NCBI GenBank assembly: GCA_024762795.1
Contig: JANTGS010000002.1
Coordinates: 1-64,000, forward strand
Direction: 5' to 3'
DNA: 64,000 bases
Source: Flavobacteriaceae bacterium
Lineage (GTDB): Bacteria > Bacteroidota > Bacteroidia > Flavobacteriales > Flavobacteriaceae
Shown: positions 44,620 to 53,138 of the stretch, in pieces
How positions within the stretch are numbered: the first letter of the stretch is position 1
How the letters are laid out: each line of letters begins with the position of its first letter
Program-made: the position numbers and the translations under genes
The notes under the pieces: generated by a model
The model's database searches: none
Told to the model about the DNA's origin: nothing
What the model saw: only the letters and a program-made list of their open reading frames with translations

Positions 44620-46401
44620 ATGATGAATAAAAAAATAGTGATCTATCAGGTCTTTACCAGGCTTTTCGGTAATACAAATACAACCAATAAGCCCTGGGGA
44701 ACAATAGAGGAGAACGGAGTAGGAAAATTTAACGATTTTACCTCAAAAGCCTTACAGGAAATTAAAGAACTGGGGGTAACTCATATCTGGTATACCGGTG
44801 TTTTACATCATGCTACGGTTACAGATTATACAAAATATGGTATTTCCAATGATCATCCTGATGTGGTAAAAGGCAGGGCAGGTTCACCTTATGCTGTTAG
44901 AGATTACTTTCAGGTTGATCCTGATCTTGCTGAAGATCCTTCTAAAAGGATGGAGGAATTTGAGCAGTTGATCGACCGTACACATAAAGCAGGTTTGAAA
45001 GTACTGATTGATATTATACCTAATCATGTGGCGAGAAAATATGAAGGCCTTAACAATCCGGAAGGTATTTCTGACTTCGGTGCTGCTGATGATACAGGGG
45101 TAGTTTATCAAAAAGATAATAATTTTTATTATGTGGTCGGAGAAGGGTTTAAAGTACCCGAATGGAGAGAGGGATATACACCTTTGGGTGGAATAAATGT
45201 TCCTGATGACAGAGGAGAATATGTTGAATTTCCTGCTAAATGGACCGGTAACGGATCGCGCAGGGCACAACCCGATTTTTTCGACTGGTATGAAACGGTA
45301 AAGATCAATTATGGGGTAAGTCCTGAAGGGGTGAAAGATTTTGATGAATTACCTGATGATTATGCTCAAAAAGGTTATGAGGATCACTTTTATTTTTGGA
45401 AAGAGAAAGAAATTCCTGACTCATGGAATAAATTCAGAGATATTGCTTCGTTCTGGCTGGATAAAGGAGTTGACGGTTTTAGATATGATATGGCAGAAAT
45501 GGTTCCGGTTGAATTCTGGAGTTTTATAAATTCTTCAATCAAAATAAAAAATCCTGAAGCATTCCTACTAGCAGAGGTGTATAATCCTGATCTGTATCGC
45601 CCTTTTATTTTTCTGGGAAAGATGGATTACCTCTATGATAAAGTTGCTTTCTACGATTCATTGAAACACATTGTAAAAGGATACGGCTGGACCGATCATA
45701 TTCCGAAAGTACAGGAAGAAATGGCCGATATTGAACATCAGATGCTTCATTTTTTAGAAAATCATGATGAACAACGTTTGCCTTGTGATGATTTTGCCCG
45801 CTTTGCAGAAAATGGCAAACCGGCTATGGTGGTGTCGGCCACGATCAGCACTTCGCCTACGATGATCTATTTCGCACAAGAAGTAGGGGAGCCTGCTCTG
45901 GAAAAGGCCGGATTTGGTTCACCTACAAGAAGCTCAATTTTTGATTATATAGGAGTTCCTCATCATCAGCGATGGCTGAATGATAAAAAATTTGATGGAG
46001 GTCAGTTGTCAGAAAATGAAAGAACTTTACGCAGTTTTTATAAAAGTTTACTGAATTTTACCGTCAATAGTAGTGCGCTGATGGGGAATTATAAAGAGAT
46101 CCATTATTACAACCGGGAACATACACAAAACTATAACCACAGGGTTTTCTCTTATGTGCGCTGGAGCGATGAGGAAAAGCTTATAGTGGTTTCTAATTTT
46201 GATATTTCTGAGGTACATGAATTTGAGCTGAAGATTCCGGAAGAGGTCATTCTGGAGTGGGAATTACAGCAGGGAAATTATAAATTAATTGATCAGTTAA
46301 ATAATAAATTATCCCATGAGTTACTGGTTGAAGAAGGGAAAGGAAAAATACAAATAACTTTACAAGCTTTGGAATCGTTTATTTTGCAACTTACAAATTA
46401 A
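44620..46401 (+). CDS. GH13 alpha-amylase-family glucan hydrolase/transferase, cytoplasmic
   Basis: The protein has 593 residues with no signal peptide. The four GH13 motifs are visible: VLIDIIPNHV, GVDGFRYDMAEM (nucleophile D290), FLLAEVYNP (acid E319) and FLENHDEQR (D383). A C-terminal beta domain ends the protein. A short N-terminal MMNKKIVIYQVFTRLFGNTN suggests a stand-alone enzyme. The reaction (alpha-amylase, neopullulanase or transferase) cannot be fixed from motifs. It lies at the end of the glycogen cluster behind a terminator, with its own likely promoter in the preceding 180 bases. Confidence 0.85.
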   Translation: MMNKKIVIYQVFTRLFGNTNTTNKPWGTIEENGVGKFNDFTSKALQEIKELGVTHIWYTGVLHHATVTDYTKYGISNDHPDVVKGRAGSPYAVRDYFQVDPDLAEDPSKRMEEFEQLIDRTHKAGLKVLIDIIPNHVARKYEGLNNPEGISDFGAADDTGVVYQKDNNFYYVVGEGFKVPEWREGYTPLGGINVPDDRGEYVEFPAKWTGNGSRRAQPDFFDWYETVKINYGVSPEGVKDFDELPDDYAQKGYEDHFYFWKEKEIPDSWNKFRDIASFWLDKGVDGFRYDMAEMVPVEFWSFINSSIKIKNPEAFLLAEVYNPDLYRPFIFLGKMDYLYDKVAFYDSLKHIVKGYGWTDHIPKVQEEMADIEHQMLHFLENHDEQRLPCDDFARFAENGKPAMVVSATISTSPTMIYFAQEVGEPALEKAGFGSPTRSSIFDYIGVPHHQRWLNDKKFDGGQLSENERTLRSFYKSLLNFTVNSSALMGNYKEIHYYNREHTQNYNHRVFSYVRWSDEEKLIVVSNFDISEVHEFELKIPEEVILEWELQQGNYKLIDQLNNKLSHELLVEEGKGKIQITLQALESFILQLTN

Positions 46402-46599
46402 AGGTAGAACCTTGATTTATAAACTAATAGCTATATTTAAACTGATTTTCCTTTTGCTTTTTAAAGGATTTGTTTTTATTGTTACAGATAAAATGTTTTT
46501 GAAATATTGATTGAATTAATCCTTAACTTGCGTAATTCTATTAAAAAGGAATAATTTCTCCTTTTTTTATGAATTTTGAAATAAATCTAAATTAATAAT

Positions 46600-48414
46600 A
46601 TGTCAAAAACGCATACCTTTCATATTCCTGTAATGGGAATTGGTTTTACGATCGACACTCCGTTAAAGATCTCTCAATACGGAATCGATTCTGTGATATC
46701 GCTGGTGGATGATATCCTAATAGAAAAGATCAGGAAGGTTTATAGTGAAAAGTATGAGATACCTTATAAGGAGATCTCAGATAAGATTGAAGATTTCAGG
46801 GCCAAAAGGATTACCTCTTATCTTAATCTTGTAAATGAAATTACCGAAAGGAAATTTAATGAAGTTAAGAAGGCAGCGAGAGATAAGAGTGACGGGATTA
46901 AAGAATATTTGAGTCTTTTGCCCGATAATGCTTCCTTAAAAAAGGAGTTTAGCAATCTTAAGTCTAAATATTTTAATTTCGATGATCTTGAAAAACGTTT
47001 TAAAAACAGTTTCTCTAAGGGCAGTATAGATGTTAATATCATGACGAAATTAGACCGGGAAAATGTAAAGGACGGAAAAGTACTTTCTGCAGAATACAAT
47101 GATGCTCATGCTGCTTTAAGAGGATTTGCCAACAGTGATCTGAGTTCATCCTTAGTGCTTTCTGCCGGAATGAATCCAAGGCTTTATGCTTATCTTGAGA
47201 ATTTTGACGATTTTTATCCTGATTCCCAAGGCAACATAAAAAAGAAGATCGTTTTAAAGGTAAGTGATTACCGCTCGGCTTTGATCCAGGGAAAATATCT
47301 TGCCAAAAAAGGGATCTGGGTATCGGAATACCGTATAGAATCAGGGCTGAACTGCGGAGGCCATGCCTTTGCTACAGAAGGTTATCTGATGGGGCCTATT
47401 CTGGAAGAGTTTAAGATCAATAGAAAGGACCTGGAAAGATCTGTAAATGAGATCTTGGTTCAGGCGTTAAAAAATAAGAACAGAGAAATTCCGGAAAATG
47501 ATCTGACCGTTCTGATCACTGCTCAGGGAGGTGTCGGTACCGTTGAAGAACACGAATTTTTGCTGGATCATTATCATGTGGATTCGGTAGGCTGGGGTTC
47601 CCCTTTCTTACTGGTTCCTGAGGCAACTACCGTGGATGAAGAAACCATACATAAACTGGAAGAGGCACGTGAAGAGGATCTTTATTTGAGTGATATTTCT
47701 CCATTGGGAGTACCTTTTAACAATTTACGCGGAAATACAAAAGATCTGGAAAAACAGAAAAGAATTGATCTTGGGCGTCCGGGCAGTCCCTGTCCGAAAC
47801 AATATGTTGCCTTAAATAATGAGTTTACAGAACAAAAGATCTGTACAGCTTCACGGCAATATCAAAGAAATAAGATCAAAGAACTTGATGAAAATGATCT
47901 TTCTGACGAAGAATATAAAAAAGCATACGATAAAATTACAGTTAAATCCTGTATCTGTGTAGGATTGGGAACTTCTGCATTGCTAAATAATAATTTAGAC
48001 ACAAAACAGGAAGGATTTGGGATTTCTGTTTGTCCGGGACCTAACATGGCCTATTTTTCTAAAAAACTCAGCTTAAAAGAAATGGTTGATCATATTTATG
48101 GTCGTGCAAAAGTGATCAGTTCAAAAAGGCCAAATATGTTTATAAAAGAATTGGATCTGTATCTTGATTATCTAAAGAATAAAGTGGAAGAATCTAAAGA
48201 TTCGATGAATAGAAAACAAGAGAAATATCTGGTAAGTTTTTCAAAGAATTTAGAGGATGGAATCAATTATTATGAGGGTCTTTTTTCTAAGGTTAAAGAC
48301 CGGTTCGATGAAACTAAAGATCAGTTTTACAATGAACTTGAATCTGCAAGGAATACTCTAAATAACATCAGTCTGCAGATCGAAGATCTGAGAATGCAGA
48401 CCATAAGAGTTTAA
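46600..48414 (+). CDS. Uncharacterised 604-residue protein with conserved-looking cysteines and coiled-coil tail
   Basis: I do not recognise the family with certainty. The middle part looks like a barrel enzyme: VLKVSDYRSALIQGKYLAKK, GLNCGGHAFATEGYLMGP (C252), then TAQGGVGTVEEHEFLLDHYH followed by VDSVGWGSPFLLVPEAT. This resembles the last strands of FMN- or phosphate-binding TIM barrels such as those of nitronate monooxygenase or glutamate synthase. A cysteine set follows: C398 (SPCPKQY), C415 (KICTASRQY), C451 and C453 (SCICVGLG), and C478 (SVCPGPNM). This could hold an iron-sulfur cluster. The last 100 residues form a long coiled coil. There is no signal peptide or membrane helix. It has its own transcript: a candidate promoter lies upstream (TTG near 46500, then TAACTTG at 46524) and a strong terminator follows. 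Confidence 0.75.
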   Translation: MSKTHTFHIPVMGIGFTIDTPLKISQYGIDSVISLVDDILIEKIRKVYSEKYEIPYKEISDKIEDFRAKRITSYLNLVNEITERKFNEVKKAARDKSDGIKEYLSLLPDNASLKKEFSNLKSKYFNFDDLEKRFKNSFSKGSIDVNIMTKLDRENVKDGKVLSAEYNDAHAALRGFANSDLSSSLVLSAGMNPRLYAYLENFDDFYPDSQGNIKKKIVLKVSDYRSALIQGKYLAKKGIWVSEYRIESGLNCGGHAFATEGYLMGPILEEFKINRKDLERSVNEILVQALKNKNREIPENDLTVLITAQGGVGTVEEHEFLLDHYHVDSVGWGSPFLLVPEATTVDEETIHKLEEAREEDLYLSDISPLGVPFNNLRGNTKDLEKQKRIDLGRPGSPCPKQYVALNNEFTEQKICTASRQYQRNKIKELDENDLSDEEYKKAYDKITVKSCICVGLGTSALLNNNLDTKQEGFGISVCPGPNMAYFSKKLSLKEMVDHIYGRAKVISSKRPNMFIKELDLYLDYLKNKVEESKDSMNRKQEKYLVSFSKNLEDGINYYEGLFSKVKDRFDETKDQFYNELESARNTLNNISLQIEDLRMQTIRV

Positions 48415-48434
48415 TAAATGATTTATAGAAATTA

Positions 48435-48471
48435 AAAAACAGTCTGTTTTTCAATTCAACAGACTGTTTTT
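48435..48471. terminator. Bidirectional Rho-independent terminator
   Basis: It is a perfect 14-base inverted repeat (48435-48448 / 48458-48471, AAAAACAGTCTGTT and its complement) with A and T tracts. It lies between the convergent 604-residue gene and the DUF6249-type gene and can serve both. Confidence 0.88.
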
Positions 48472-48528
48472 GGTTTATTGGGCTTTTGTGTAATAATCAG
48501 GAAAACAAAGATTCCAGAAAAATTCGTT

Positions 48529-48867
48529 TTAGTAGTCTTTATTCTCTTTTCTTTCAATCAATGCATTGATAATCAATCCGGTTCCTCCAAAGATAAAGAT
48601 CATAGAAAAATAAGCTACCGGTTCTATAAGCCGGGTGTATTCTACCAAAAGAGCGCCTATTAGAATACCCAAGCCCACTCCGGTTGCCAGCATGCCAAAT
48701 TTTAAGGTAATATTGCTAAAACTTTTCTTTTTGGTAGCAAAAAGAGAGGCGTCAGCTCCTTTTTCTATAAGTGCCATACGTTCTTTATTTCTGGTACTGA
48801 TCCATACATAAATAACTCCAAAAATTGAAAATGCTATAATCAATGTAATAAATACTGCTCCTGCCAT
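48529..48867 (-). CDS. DUF6249-type small membrane protein
   Basis: The protein has 112 residues. The first membrane helix is at about residues 4-22. A basic cytoplasmic stretch follows (STRNKERMALIEKGADASLF). Two more helices lie at about 55-75 and 83-103. The ERMALIEKGAD motif between helix 1 and 2 is typical of DUF6249 proteins often located next to ECF sigma factors in Bacteroidetes. Here it is divergent from the sigma/anti-sigma pair. Its function is unknown. Confidence 0.75.
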   Translation of the reverse strand: MAGAVFITLIIAFSIFGVIYVWISTRNKERMALIEKGADASLFATKKKSFSNITLKFGMLATGVGLGILIGALLVEYTRLIEPVAYFSMIFIFGGTGLIINALIERKENKDY

Positions 48868-49027
48868 AATTAAAAATTTAAATTGTTTATTTGTTGTTAT
48901 GACGTTGGTTCTTATGAACGGGTTACAAAAGTGTTTATATATTTTTTACTTTTTAGTGTTCTTACGGATAGGATAATAAAAAATGGTATCCACATTAAGG
49001 TATTACCACATTAAATCACCAAAATAT

Positions 49028-49057
49028 TGTAACCAAGTTTCGGTAAATTGCGTCAAA
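49028..49057 (+). promoter_or_regulatory. Candidate ECF-type (autoregulatory) promoter
   Basis: TGTAACC (49028-49034) and CGTCAAA (49051-49057) are separated by 16 bases. This is the layout of ECF sigma promoters (AAC in -35, CGTC in -10). The predicted transcription start would fall almost at the chosen ATG (49064), giving little or no leader. It may be autoregulation or a chance match. Confidence 0.35.
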
Positions 49058-49063
49058 CAAACA

Positions 49064-49639
49064 ATGGAATCAAAACATGATCAGGTCTATATAGACAGAA
49101 TTCTTAACGGGGAGGTGAATGCCTATACTTTTTTGATCAATAAGTATAAGGATATGGTATACACCATAGCTGCTAAGATTACCAGGAATCATGAAGATGC
49201 CGAGGAGGTGGCTCAGGATACTTTTATGAAAGCTTTTCAAAAACTGGATACTTTTAAAGGTGATTCTAAGTTCTCAACCTGGTTGTACAGTATCGTTTAC
49301 AGAACAGCGGTCAGCAGGATCCGGAAAAAAGAAGTCTCAACTTCAGCTATTGATGATTCTGTCATTGTAAATTACAGTACCGAAAAAGATCATGAATATT
49401 CGCACGCCTTAAAAGAGGAGGAACAGCGGTATTATGTTAATAAAATTATTAATTCGCTGCCTGAGACCGATGCAGCACTGATCACCTTATACTATCTCAA
49501 TGAAAATTCTGTTGGAGAGATCAGTGAGATTACTGGGTTGAGTAAGAGCAATATTAAAGTAAAACTCTACAGGATCCGTAAGAAACTTTATGCAGAACTT
49601 TCTTTTTTATTAAAAGAAGAAATGAGATCGATCGTATGA
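49064..49639 (+). CDS. ECF-type RNA polymerase sigma-70 factor
   Basis: The start MESKHDQ at 49064 was chosen over an upstream in-frame ATG (48983), because the extra 27 residues do not look like sigma region 2 and a candidate promoter lies between them. This gives 191 residues. Region 2 shows FLINKYKDMVYTIAAKIT, DAEEVAQDTFMKAFQKLDTF and FSTWLYSIVYRTAVSRIRK. Region 4 shows LPETDAALITLYYLNENSVG followed by EISEITGLSKSNIKVKLYR. It directs RNA polymerase to a stress or signal regulon. Its stop overlaps the start of the next gene (ATGA), which likely encodes the inhibitor. Confidence 0.9.
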   Translation: MESKHDQVYIDRILNGEVNAYTFLINKYKDMVYTIAAKITRNHEDAEEVAQDTFMKAFQKLDTFKGDSKFSTWLYSIVYRTAVSRIRKKEVSTSAIDDSVIVNYSTEKDHEYSHALKEEEQRYYVNKIINSLPETDAALITLYYLNENSVGEISEITGLSKSNIKVKLYRIRKKLYAELSFLLKEEMRSIV

Positions 49640-50118
49640 ACCATAAAGAAAACATAGACAAACTGATCCGTCAGCATCTGCAGGAAGAGCAAACCGGAAA
49701 TAATTTTACAGGGAAACTCATGCAAAAGATTATTAAGGGGGGAAATATGGAAGAATTTGCTATGCGGCAACTCGCCAAAAAATATCTTCCTGAGCATACC
49801 CCAGAAGAATTTACTACAAAGGTGATGCAAAAGATAACTGCAGATTCTAAATCTACGGTTTATCAGCCGGTGATTAGTAAAAAAATATGGATGGTGATCT
49901 TTTCTTTTCTCAGCGTTTTTATTATTACTGTTCTTTTCTTTTCTGTTAAAGGAAATCAGCAGACAAGTGTAGTAGGCTCTTATTTTACTAAAATAATCAA
50001 CATTTTATCGGCTGATTATCCAAAAATTCTTACATCACCGTTACTTGCGATGAGTATGTTTGTGATGAGTTCTCTTTTCTTTTTGGATTATTTTATTCGT
50101 GAGACTCTAAAAAATTAA
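49636..50118 (+). CDS. Probable membrane-bound anti-sigma partner
   Basis: The protein has 160 residues. The soluble N-terminal 75 residues contain a repeated element, FTGKLMQKI (24-32) and FTTKVMQKI (59-67). Two membrane helices follow at about 82-103 (WMVIFSFLSVFIITVLFFSV) and 132-152. It overlaps the ECF sigma gene by 4 bases, which is the usual arrangement of anti-sigma genes. No ZAS-type zinc motif is seen, so it is not a classic zinc anti-sigma. The anti-sigma role is inferred from context. Confidence 0.65.
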   Translation: MNHKENIDKLIRQHLQEEQTGNNFTGKLMQKIIKGGNMEEFAMRQLAKKYLPEHTPEEFTTKVMQKITADSKSTVYQPVISKKIWMVIFSFLSVFIITVLFFSVKGNQQTSVVGSYFTKIINILSADYPKILTSPLLAMSMFVMSSLFFLDYFIRETLKN

Positions 50119-50139
50119 TTTCAATTTTTTAGTTAGTCG

Positions 50140-50355
50140 AACTAATCCCGCTTTTTTCTGGCGGGATCTTGGTTTAACCCGCCTTGCTGGCGTGGCAGGC
50201 ACCTCGACCCTTAGGTCGATTCCTATTAAAGTGTTCAGGGCTTGCCCTGAGGTTTATAATACCTTTTATTTTTTTCATTATCAATGCAAAATATTCAAGC
50301 ATAGCCTAAGCTATGGTTTAATATTTTAACGATGAAAAAGGAAAAAAGAACGAGT
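50140..50355. repeat. Palindrome-rich REP-/MITE-like element
   Basis: Several inverted repeats stand in a row. ATCCCGC/GCGGGAT is at 50145-50151 / 50161-50167, TCGACC/GGTCGA at 50204-50219, and TCAGGGC/GCCCTGA at 50235-50250. A 40-base near-perfect palindrome occupies 50288-50327 (AAAATATT arms around CATAGC/GCTATG). Its flanks pair further (TTTTTCAT left, ATGAAAAA right). No coding frame is present. The arrangement suits an intergenic repeat family of Flavobacteriaceae, possibly also working as terminator for the converging sigma and porT transcripts. No second copy was seen in this window. Confidence 0.6.
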
Positions 50356-50392
50356 TAAAATGGCAAGTTATCCCGTAATAATTCCTTAAGAT

Positions 50393-51145
50393 CTATTCAA
50401 AAGTGAGATTTAAATAAACACCTCTCACCCCAAAAGAATCAATAGGGTCTGTCCATGGACTGCCCGGATGAGAATCTCTTACCAGCTGATCATTAATGGC
50501 AAAGATTCCTCTGATAGAAGGGGAGAATTTAAAGAAATAAAAGTAAAATTCCATCCCCAGGCCAACTTCATACATAAAATTATGGGTGGTAGTTCTGAAC
50601 TGTGAATCGAAATTATCTAGACTATTATCCTCATTGCTGGAGAAATTATAATCATAAGAAGCTCCACCAAGTACGTAAGGGCGTATATTATTTAAACGGT
50701 CGGTGCTGAATTTAAACAATAGTGGTATGTGCAAATAAGTACCTGTAACAGTTCTCTCCGTATTGGTTGTACCGTTATAATCTGGATTTTCAGATTCGAT
50801 ATTGGCATTTAAAAAATTAAAAGTTAATGAATTACTCATTAGTCCGGGTTCAAGCCGGAGGTTGATATTTTTATGTAATCTAAGATCTACTACAAAGCCG
50901 ATATTGAACCCATAGGCGTTATCCATTGATAAAGAAAGCTCTTTATCCAGTGGAGGTATTGGGCTGTATGATCCGGGGCTTTTATAGTCAACGTTATAAT
51001 TAAAACTGTTCATTCCCAGATAATATCCAAAATGCAGGGTTCTTTTGTCAAAGTTTGGCAGGTATTCAATTTTTTCTTTTTGCGCATAGACAGAGCCGGT
51101 GGCAAAAAGAAAAAAGATACTTATCAGATAGATTATTCTCTTCAT
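50393..51145 (-). CDS. porT: PorT/SprT-like outer-membrane beta-barrel (type IX secretion)
   Basis: The protein has 250 residues with a signal peptide (about 1-21, ending SVYAQ). It is a beta-barrel of the outer-membrane beta-barrel class with aromatic-rich strands (LHFGYYLGMNSFNYNV, YEVGLGMEFYFYFFKF) and a C-terminal strand ending in LTFE. PorT/SprT genes next to ubiE are a known arrangement in Flavobacteria and related groups, and here the gap to ubiE is 4 bases. It likely takes part in type IX protein secretion and gliding. A generic porin-family protein is the alternative. Confidence 0.8.
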   Translation of the reverse strand: MKRIIYLISIFFLFATGSVYAQKEKIEYLPNFDKRTLHFGYYLGMNSFNYNVDYKSPGSYSPIPPLDKELSLSMDNAYGFNIGFVVDLRLHKNINLRLEPGLMSNSLTFNFLNANIESENPDYNGTTNTERTVTGTYLHIPLLFKFSTDRLNNIRPYVLGGASYDYNFSSNEDNSLDNFDSQFRTTTHNFMYEVGLGMEFYFYFFKFSPSIRGIFAINDQLVRDSHPGSPWTDPIDSFGVRGVYLNLTFE

Positions 51146-51149
51146 GGTA

Positions 51150-51878
51150 TTATTTTATTGCATGATAAATGGTTGCGGAACCAAAAGTCTGCGGATAAAA
51201 CTCAGAACTTTTAAACCCTGTTTTTAGTAAAATATTGTTGAAAGCTTTACCAAAAGGAAAAGCAGCTGCAGATTCCGGCAGGTATGAATAGGCTTTACTA
51301 TCCTTAGAAAACAGTTTTCCCATGGTTGGAATAATATACTTTGAGTAAAAAAGATATCCTTGTCTTACCGGGAATTTTGTCGGCTGAGAGGTTTCCAGCA
51401 CCACAAAAGAGCCTCCGGGTTTTAAAACACGGTAGATTTCTTTTAAGCCTTTTTCAAGGTTTTCAAAATTCCTTACTCCAAAACCAACGGTAGCAGCATC
51501 AAAACTTTGATCTTCAAAGGGTAGTTTTTCCGAATCTCCCAAAACCATATCTACTTTCTTATCCAGTCCTTTCTCTTTAACTTTTATTTTGCCAACTTCC
51601 AGCATCCCCGGGGAAAGGTCCAGTCCAACAACCTTCTCTGGGTTAATATCTGCCAGCATAATGGCCAGATCACCGGTTCCTGTGGCAATATCAAGAATTC
51701 GTTTTGCTTTGGCCTCCTGAACGATCTTAACCACTTTCTTTCTCCATTTTACATCAATACCAAAGGTAAGTAAACGGTTCAGAAAATCGTAATTGGAAGA
51801 AACCTTATCAAACATCTGCGTAATCTGCTCTTTTTTCCCCAGATCAGAATCTTTATATGGAATGACTTTTTTCGACAT
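51150..51878 (-). CDS. ubiE: Demethylmenaquinone methyltransferase (UbiE/MenG)
   Basis: The protein has 242 residues. The SAM-binding motif is [18 protein letters not shown], followed by [17 protein letters not shown]. The UbiE/COQ5 signatures [20 protein letters not shown] and [20 protein letters not shown] are present. It methylates demethylmenaquinone in the last step of menaquinone synthesis, the quinone that complex I reduces in these bacteria. The gene is head-to-head with queA across a 157-base region and runs into porT. Confidence 0.93.
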   Translation of the reverse strand: MSKKVIPYKDSDLGKKEQITQMFDKVSSNYDFLNRLLTFGIDVKWRKKVVKIVQEAKAKRILDIATGTGDLAIMLADINPEKVVGLDLSPGMLEVGKIKVKEKGLDKKVDMVLGDSEKLPFEDQSFDAATVGFGVRNFENLEKGLKEIYRVLKPGGSFVVLETSQPTKFPVRQGYLFYSKYIIPTMGKLFSKDSKAYSYLPESAAAFPFGKAFNNILLKTGFKSSEFYPQTFGSATIYHAIK

Positions 51879-51959
51879 TTAGAAAATTTGTGTAAATATA
51901 CCAAATACTTAAACAAATTACACTTTTAGTTGAAAAAGCAATATAAAATCCATATTTAC

Positions 51960-51991
51960 TTGACATTGCCTGTTTTGAGGTTGTATATTTG
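51960..51991 (+). promoter_or_regulatory. Bacteroidetes-type promoter of queA (TTG-N21-TATATTTG)
   Basis: The -33 TTG (51960-51962) and -7 TATATTTG (51984-51991) fit the TTG-N17-23-TAnnTTTG consensus. The box is 44 bases ahead of the queA ATG. This is the best promoter match in the window. Confidence 0.7.
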
Positions 51992-52035
51992 CAGCCGCAT
52001 AAAACGAATATAAATATTGAAAAAAGACTACTTAT

Positions 52036-53085
52036 ATGAAATTATCCCATTTTAATTACGAATTACCTGATGATTTACTGGCTGAATATCCTTCCGAAGA
52101 AAGAGACGAAGCCCGACTGATGGTTGTTAATCGTAAAGAAGGAACCATTGAACACCGTGTTTTTAAAGATATCGTTGATTATTTTGACGAAGGTGATATT
52201 ATGGTTTTTAACAACACCAAGGTTTTTCCTGCAAGACTTTTCGGTAATAAAGAAAAGACAGGAGCAAGGATCGAGGTATTTTTGTTAAGAGAGCTCAATG
52301 CAGAAAGCCGTTTATGGGATGTGCTGGTGGATCCGGCCAGAAAGATCAGAATAGGAAATAAACTTTTCTTTGGAGATGACAGCGGACTGGTGGCTGAGGT
52401 GATAGACAATACAACATCTCGAGGTAGAACTCTGCGTTTCCTTTTCGACGGATCTTATGAAGAATTTAGAAAGAAATTAAAGGAAATGGGAGAAACACCA
52501 CTTCCAAAATATATCAAACGTCCTGTTGAACCTTCCGATAAGGAAAGATATCAAACTATTTACGCAAAACATGAAGGGGCTGTTGCAGCTCCAACTGCCG
52601 GTTTACATTTTTCAAAGCATTTGTTAAAACGCCTTGAGATCAAAGGGGTTGATCTGGATGAGATTACTTTGCATGTGGGGCTGGGAACTTTTAATCCTGT
52701 TGAGGTAGAGGATCTCTCAAAACACAAAATGGATTCTGAAGAATATACTATTTCGCAAAGTACTGCGGATGCTGTAAATAAAGCCAAAACGAATAAAAAA
52801 AGGGTTTGTGCTGTGGGTACTACTGTGATGAGAGCTATGGAAAGTTCAGTGTCAGCCAATCATCATCTAAAACCATTCGACGGATGGACCAATAAATTTA
52901 TCTTTCCGCCTTATGATTTTAGTATTGCCAATTGTATGATAACCAATTTTCATACACCAAAATCAACCTTAATGATGATGACCTCAGCTTTTGCCGGCCA
53001 TGATTTGTTGATGGAAGCTTATAAGCAGGCTGTTAAAGAAAAATATAAATTCTATTCGTATGGCGATGCTATGTTGATTATATAG
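52036..53085 (+). CDS. queA: S-adenosylmethionine:tRNA ribosyltransferase-isomerase
   Basis: The protein has 349 residues. The N-terminal [20 protein letters not shown], then [52 protein letters not shown] and the C-terminal [18 protein letters not shown] are QueA signatures. It adds the epoxyqueuosine precursor ring in tRNA wobble modification. It has its own promoter and is followed by a weak hairpin before rlmN. Confidence 0.95.
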   Translation: MKLSHFNYELPDDLLAEYPSEERDEARLMVVNRKEGTIEHRVFKDIVDYFDEGDIMVFNNTKVFPARLFGNKEKTGARIEVFLLRELNAESRLWDVLVDPARKIRIGNKLFFGDDSGLVAEVIDNTTSRGRTLRFLFDGSYEEFRKKLKEMGETPLPKYIKRPVEPSDKERYQTIYAKHEGAVAAPTAGLHFSKHLLKRLEIKGVDLDEITLHVGLGTFNPVEVEDLSKHKMDSEEYTISQSTADAVNKAKTNKKRVCAVGTTVMRAMESSVSANHHLKPFDGWTNKFIFPPYDFSIANCMITNFHTPKSTLMMMTSAFAGHDLLMEAYKQAVKEKYKFYSYGDAMLII

Positions 53086-53100
53086 AATTTCTTTAGAAAA

Positions 53101-53124
53101 CTGTCTTAAAATGTTTTAAGACAG
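53101..53124 (+). terminator. Hairpin between queA and rlmN
   Basis: The stem CTGTCTTAAAA / TTTTAAGACAG (53101-53111 / 53114-53124) is followed by a T-rich but interrupted tail. Termination may be partial, allowing some read-through into rlmN only 14 bases later. Confidence 0.5.
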
Positions 53125-53138
53125 CTTCCTTATTTTAA

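Noticed and set aside
48478..48663. 61-residue plus-strand frame after the terminator
   Set aside because: Overlaps the DUF6249-type gene on the opposite strand and starts right after a strong terminator. No ribosome-binding site.
48983..49063. Longer N-terminus for the ECF sigma factor
   Set aside because: The extra 27 residues do not match sigma region 2, and a promoter-like motif lies inside the stretch, so the later ATG is preferred.
51992..52035. preQ1 riboswitch before queA
   Set aside because: The leader after the promoter is only about 40 AT-rich bases and lacks a stem-loop and C-rich pattern of a preQ1 aptamer.
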